A DNA stretch of 64,000 nt from Polytrichum commune (Eukaryota > Streptophyta > Polytrichopsida > Polytrichales > Polytrichaceae), in the NCBI GenBank assembly GCA_950295325.1, contig OX485806.1:2292001-2356000 (forward strand), written 5' to 3'. Below, in pieces: positions 60,194 to 64,000 of the stretch. The notes beneath the pieces were generated by a model. It ran no database searches. It was not told where the DNA came from and saw only the letters and a program-made list of their open reading frames with translations. Numbering within the stretch: position 1 is the first letter of the stretch; each line of letters starts with the position of its first letter. Both the position numbers and the translations under genes were made by a program.

Positions 60194-61349
60194 GTAAAGG
60201 CATCCATAACCGATCCCTTAAGAGATTTTGCGCTAGATTTGGAGATGTATAAGGTGGTGCAAGGAAGATACAAATTGGGAGGATTGTAACTTTTTTTTGG
60301 TTAATTTTATTCCTTAAATTGAGATTATTGTGAATTTTTGAAGTCAAAAGATGGTCCAAACATAGTACCAATGTCTAGAGTTTGTTCATTTTAACTGCTC
60401 ATTCCTCCTCACTTTAGCACTTAAGTCATGGCACTACTAGTTCCAACCAGATCATAATTCAATCCTAGCCCTGAACGAAATTCCGGTATCCTATGGATTG
60501 CTGATGCCTCTACTATATATAATGGATGGATCATGAGGATCAACTTTGTTATGGACCATGATACATGTACATAATAGAGTTATCTGTCAATTTTGATTTT
60601 GTATAGTAGATATGGAGAACAGATGATGTGAAAAGCCATAAACAAAGGTGCCCATTCCTGATCAAGACCCCATCGGCAATGTATAGGGTACCGGAATTTC
60701 GATAAGGCTGGGACTAAATTTTGATAAGGTTGGGATTAAAATTCGATTAGGCCGGAACCAATAATGTCCTCGTTTTGAATGCTAAATTGAGGAGGAATGA
60801 GTGGTTCAAACAAGCAATTATGATAGACTCTACACATTGGTCATATGTTTGGGCCAACTTTTGGCTTCAAAAATTCACATAAATTTTTATTTTAAGGGAT
60901 ACAATTATCGAAAAAATTGTGGTCCACCTGATTTCTATCTTCCTACGCGAGAATAATTTGCACCGCCTTATATTCATTGTGTATGTTTGACAAATTTCAT
61001 TTGACATTCAACTTTAAATCTAGAGTGTCATGTGACGTTTTCAAAAACAAAAATGAATGTCAATTGCATCCACGGTCTTCTAAAATACCACCTCAATGTC
61101 ATATGCGTAGTAGTACGTGTCATTTCAATTTGTAAAGTGTCAATTGACATGAGGTTTTTTTCTTCATAAGTCACACTACATGTCAAAATCTAAATTGTGT
61201 GTGTCAATTAACGTGCATTTTATTTTTGTGCAAGTTTTTGCGTGTCAAACATAAAAAACTTGCAAAAACTTTGTAAAAAATACACATTGCTTGTACTTCT
61301 CCAAATTTGGCACAAAATATCTTTAGTGATCGGTTATGGACGCCTCTAC
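60194..61349. mobile_element. Fold-back element with a nested MITE in its right arm
   Basis: The left arm starts GTAAAGGCATCCATAACCGATC and the right arm ends with the complement of GTAGAGGCGTCCATAACCGATC. Pairing continues through ATTTGGAGA, AAGG.GGTGCAA, GTGAATTTTTGAAG.CAAAAG, CCAATGT.TAGAGT and CTCATTCCTCCTCA.TTTAGCA (left arm to about 60415, right arm from about 60779). The right arm is interrupted by the element at 60982-61253. Confidence 0.7.
60982..61253. mobile_element. Nested 272-bp MITE with TATGTTTGACA ends
   Basis: TATGTTTGACA (60982-60992) and its exact complement TGTCAAACATA (61243-61253) bound a segment absent from the matching left arm. The outer TA may be the target duplication. 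The interior is rich in TGTCA/TGACA motifs. Confidence 0.6.
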
Positions 61350-61354
61350 TTTAA

Positions 61355-61856
61355 GGGCCACTTCACACACGAGCCAAGAGTGGTGATCATGGAATTGTGA
61401 GAGCCCAAAAGAAAATGTCCAAAGGCCGTCCCAGGACACCTTCAAATCATGTAATGTGGTCATGGACCCTCAAGTGTAGTGTGAAGTCAGATATGACAAG
61501 GTCCTCAACCAAATGCTATTTCAATGAATTCCTATCCATGTGGGGTCCTCACACATGATAAAACATAATAAACCAACAATTTTGAGTGTTCGGAGTGCCA
61601 TGGTCTCCCAATTTTGTGTTAGACCTACCTCCAAGAGGTGGTTTTTGATAATCATCCAAGTGACCATGAAACATGATCTATTTAATCCCATGTATGAATC
61701 CATGTAGACTTTACATCCGTCTTGCATTCACATACTCCGTTGGTCCCTCAAGCATAGTGTGAAGTTGTGAACTTGGACCGGCTCCGCCTTTTCCACCAAT
61801 GAGAGTGCTTGAAGTGTAATGGTCACGGGCTCGCAGTCTCGTGTGTGAAGTGGCCC
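61355..61856. mobile_element. Tourist/PIF-Harbinger-like MITE
   Basis: The 19-bp ends GGGCCACTTCACACACGAG are perfect inverted repeats (61355-61373, 61838-61856) flanked by TAA on both sides (61352-61354, 61857-61859). A 3-bp TAA/TTA duplication is typical of PIF/Harbinger elements. The 502-bp interior is non-coding, with a partial internal direct repeat (CCCTCAAG.RTAGTGTGAAGT at 61466 and 61742). Confidence 0.8.
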
Positions 61857-61859
61857 TAA

Positions 61860-62872
61860 GTCAGGCCCAAGGTTTGTGAATTTTGTGTTCAACAGGCTAA
61901 CCTTAAAAGGCCAGGGTCCACCCAAATATCCATTTCAAGTGCATGTCAGCAATGCCAGCTTCGGATCACCTCGAACCATTAACTTTGACTGGGATTTCCG
62001 ATGGTAAATACTTGTATCCGCGTTTCATTTTATGTTTCCGTCACACATTCCCTTGATATGCAACAAAAGGTGTGCATGTTTGTTGTGGTGGAATGGGTCA
62101 AGGAAACTCACCATTGAACTTCAAAGAGCTTGGTAGTAGACCATCTCATAGGTTGCTATCCGATACGTTTTGAGACGTCTTACATAAGGTTGAGGCATCT
62201 ATAACTGATAAAATAACATTGGGAACTTAGGGAACTCTCTAGGAACCTTCAAAATCCCACACAAATGCTCTCATACGATGGGTTGAACGATCAACACCTT
62301 CATCTTGCAAACATTGATTTTTCATCTGCCAAAATTTCATTTGTCGAAAGTTTTTTTTCGAGTTACATGAGCAGTTTCATAGACCGTAGGATGGGGCTCT
62401 GTGAATGGATGGCTTGGATGTGGTCTGCCCACGACCACACACCCTTCATTCATAGCGCCTCGGTGACATGGAGTTTGTATCTGTTTAGGAGGAGTAATAG
62501 CAGAGAATTATTTTTTCTTGCGAAGAGAAATAAATTCCAAGGAGAATGCATTCTTTTTTATTTTTTCATTAGTATTGAATTTGTTACAAAATTTGAAGTG
62601 GTAAAGTCAAGGTATCACTTAAGGTGTTGCTTTATTTTTGAGTTGGTCTAAGTAATATATGTAATCCCAAAATGGATTACATATAGCAAGAATTAGAGGG
62701 TTCTCAAAGACTATTACCTCCTTTCAAAGGTGAACGCCTTGAACATGCACAAGATAGCCTGCCAACACAAGTCTCTCCCTCAAGGACAAGACCCTAGGTT
62801 CCCGCATGGTTGGTTGAATATATCTAAATCACCCAAATGCCCCCACTATGATTGGGTAGACCATGAATGATA
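61860..62872. other. Intergenic, no gene recognised
   Basis: A 128-codon open frame at 62265-62651 has no recognisable relatives. GAGGCATCTATAACTGAT near 62192 resembles the end of the fold-back element at 60194. Confidence 0.4.
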
Positions 62873-62993
62873 GGGTACACTGGAAATCAAGTGCTAGGGA
62901 AGTCACTCATCCAAGTACTATTTCGGTCTTAGGCAACTCAACCTCAAATTTCTCATGGGATCCAAAGCAAGGCCTTGGGTTTAAGCCACCCCT
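62873..62993 (-). repeat. 5S rRNA-derived repeat, copy 2 (full length)
   Basis: Read on the minus strand, 121 bases match 5S rRNA end to end, the expected gene length. It starts GGGGTGGC, then TTGGATCCCATGAGAA (5S CCGGATCCCATCAGAA), GAGGTTGAGTTGCC (5S GAAGTTAAGCGTGC) and ATAGTACTTGGATGAGTGAC (5S GTAGTACTAGGATGGGTGAC). It ends CCCTAGCACTTGATTTCCAG, shared with copy 1 but not with true 5S. It may still carry parts of the internal pol III promoter. Confidence 0.7.
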
Positions 62994-64000
62994 GCACGCC
63001 ATACATGTAAGCTAAACCCGGAACAACGTGCACTAGCCTTCTTTTTGTTTATGAATCATGTCGATACCTCTATTTTTGAAGCAAAAAAACTCTTAGTGAC
63101 GATGCGGTATTCGTAACAACATGCATCAACGAGGCCTTGTCACACGAAATAATGTCACCGGACCTTTATGAGTGATGGGAATTAACTCCTAAAAGCCTAG
63201 GGGTTTTAGCTTCAATCAAAGATGTACTCTAGATTATGAATAAGAAACTTTTTTACGTGTCGTCATACAAGAGAAAATTTTAGAGAGTTTATTATAAATC
63301 ACATTCGTATAGTTTGAATATGGATCTTCATCCTTAGCATCCACCAAATCATTTTACAAACATTTTCCTTCAAAAAAAATGAAAATTTCAAGATGTTTCA
63401 AAACCACTTCATCTTTGATATAATTGGCTAAAAATATGAGTTGCATAATTTGGTCAAAAAAACCAAAAATATTAATGTCACTGACATTGTTACTTCCCCC
63501 AAATAGCAAATTTCATAACAAAAAAAATTCCAACGAGTTCAAAAGTCCATATCTTAGAGTCATTAATATAAAATTTTGATTGATTTTCTTTTAAATGTGT
63601 AGAACTTTATTATGTCAAGATTCACCAAAAAAAAACCCCAAGAAAAAAGAAAAAAATTGCCTTGAGAAATATATCTTAGAAAAACGCTCGCTACCACTTT
63701 TTTCTTTCTTGAGCATTTAAGGGTTAAGGTCTAAGTTACCTTGACCAGAAGGGGCCAATAGAAATGTTGATGGAACTATGGTCAAGATTAAACCTTCTAG
63801 AAACATTAACCATTCTAGGTATTTCAATGGAAGAAAGAAAACGTACTGTGTCAATAACATGTCAACTTTGACAACAATGGGATGTTTATCTACATTACAT
63901 TGATCATGGTTACATGGGCTCATTTTTTATTTTTATTTTGCTTATGCTCAATACCATATTACACACATCCTTGCCCATGCTCCTCACTTTGAAGGCACGA
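62994..64000. other. AT-rich window end, possible third TTAA element
   Basis: Positions 63182-63727 may be a TTAA-flanked element (see findings). The rest shows nothing recognisable. Confidence 0.35.

Noticed and set aside
62873-62993. Functional 5S rRNA gene
   Set aside because: Many changes in conserved positions, a shared non-5S 3' tail with copy 1, and no clear pol III terminator at the right place.

Overview
This window looks like nuclear DNA of a land plant. It has intron-rich genes with GT-AG splice sites, plant-type proteins and AT-rich intergenic DNA full of transposon remains. The two clear genes are plant families: a DRP5A-type dynamin and a SOS4-type pyridoxal kinase. A non-seed plant, perhaps a bryophyte, is a reasonable guess from the LINE type and the unfamiliar lineage-specific gene, but the sequence does not prove it. 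No tRNA gene, CRISPR array or organelle gene was seen.

Regions. 1-4.9 kb: a two-exon gene of unknown function on the minus strand (2930-3807), and a damaged paralogue (1-2170) split by a 1.9 kb element with TTAA ends. 5-10.7 kb: an inverted-repeat element, a pogo/Tigger-like transposon remnant (6979-8144) and two LINE 3' fragments. 10.7-15.9 kb: no recognisable gene. 15.9-24.6 kb: the DRP5A-like dynamin (10 coding exons, 830 aa) with a triplicated 5' leader and repeat-filled introns. 24.6-28.6 kb: LINE relics and degenerate tandem repeats. 28.6-35.6 kb: pyridoxal kinase (12 coding exons, 300 aa), same strand. 36-64 kb: transposon graveyard. It holds 5S rRNA-derived repeats (40.6 and 62.9 kb), two copies of a large element with very long inverted arms (43.6-46.5 and 54.7-57.8 kb), a nested TTAA element (45.5-46.3 kb), an internally deleted Copia LTR retrotransposon with intact 5-bp target duplication (47.57-51.01 kb), and a cluster of fold-back and Tourist-like elements (60.2-61.9 kb).

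How it fits together. The two conserved genes have unrelated jobs (cytokinesis GTPase; vitamin B6 salvage) and are merely neighbours, but their introns share three small repeat families. The most interesting material is the mobile DNA: piggyBac-like TTAA elements with a paralogue acting as a natural empty site, a 5S-derived repeat family seen in two full-length diverged copies, and nested fold-back elements. All exon boundaries were worked out by eye from splice sites, reading-frame continuity and remembered family sequences; no search was run.
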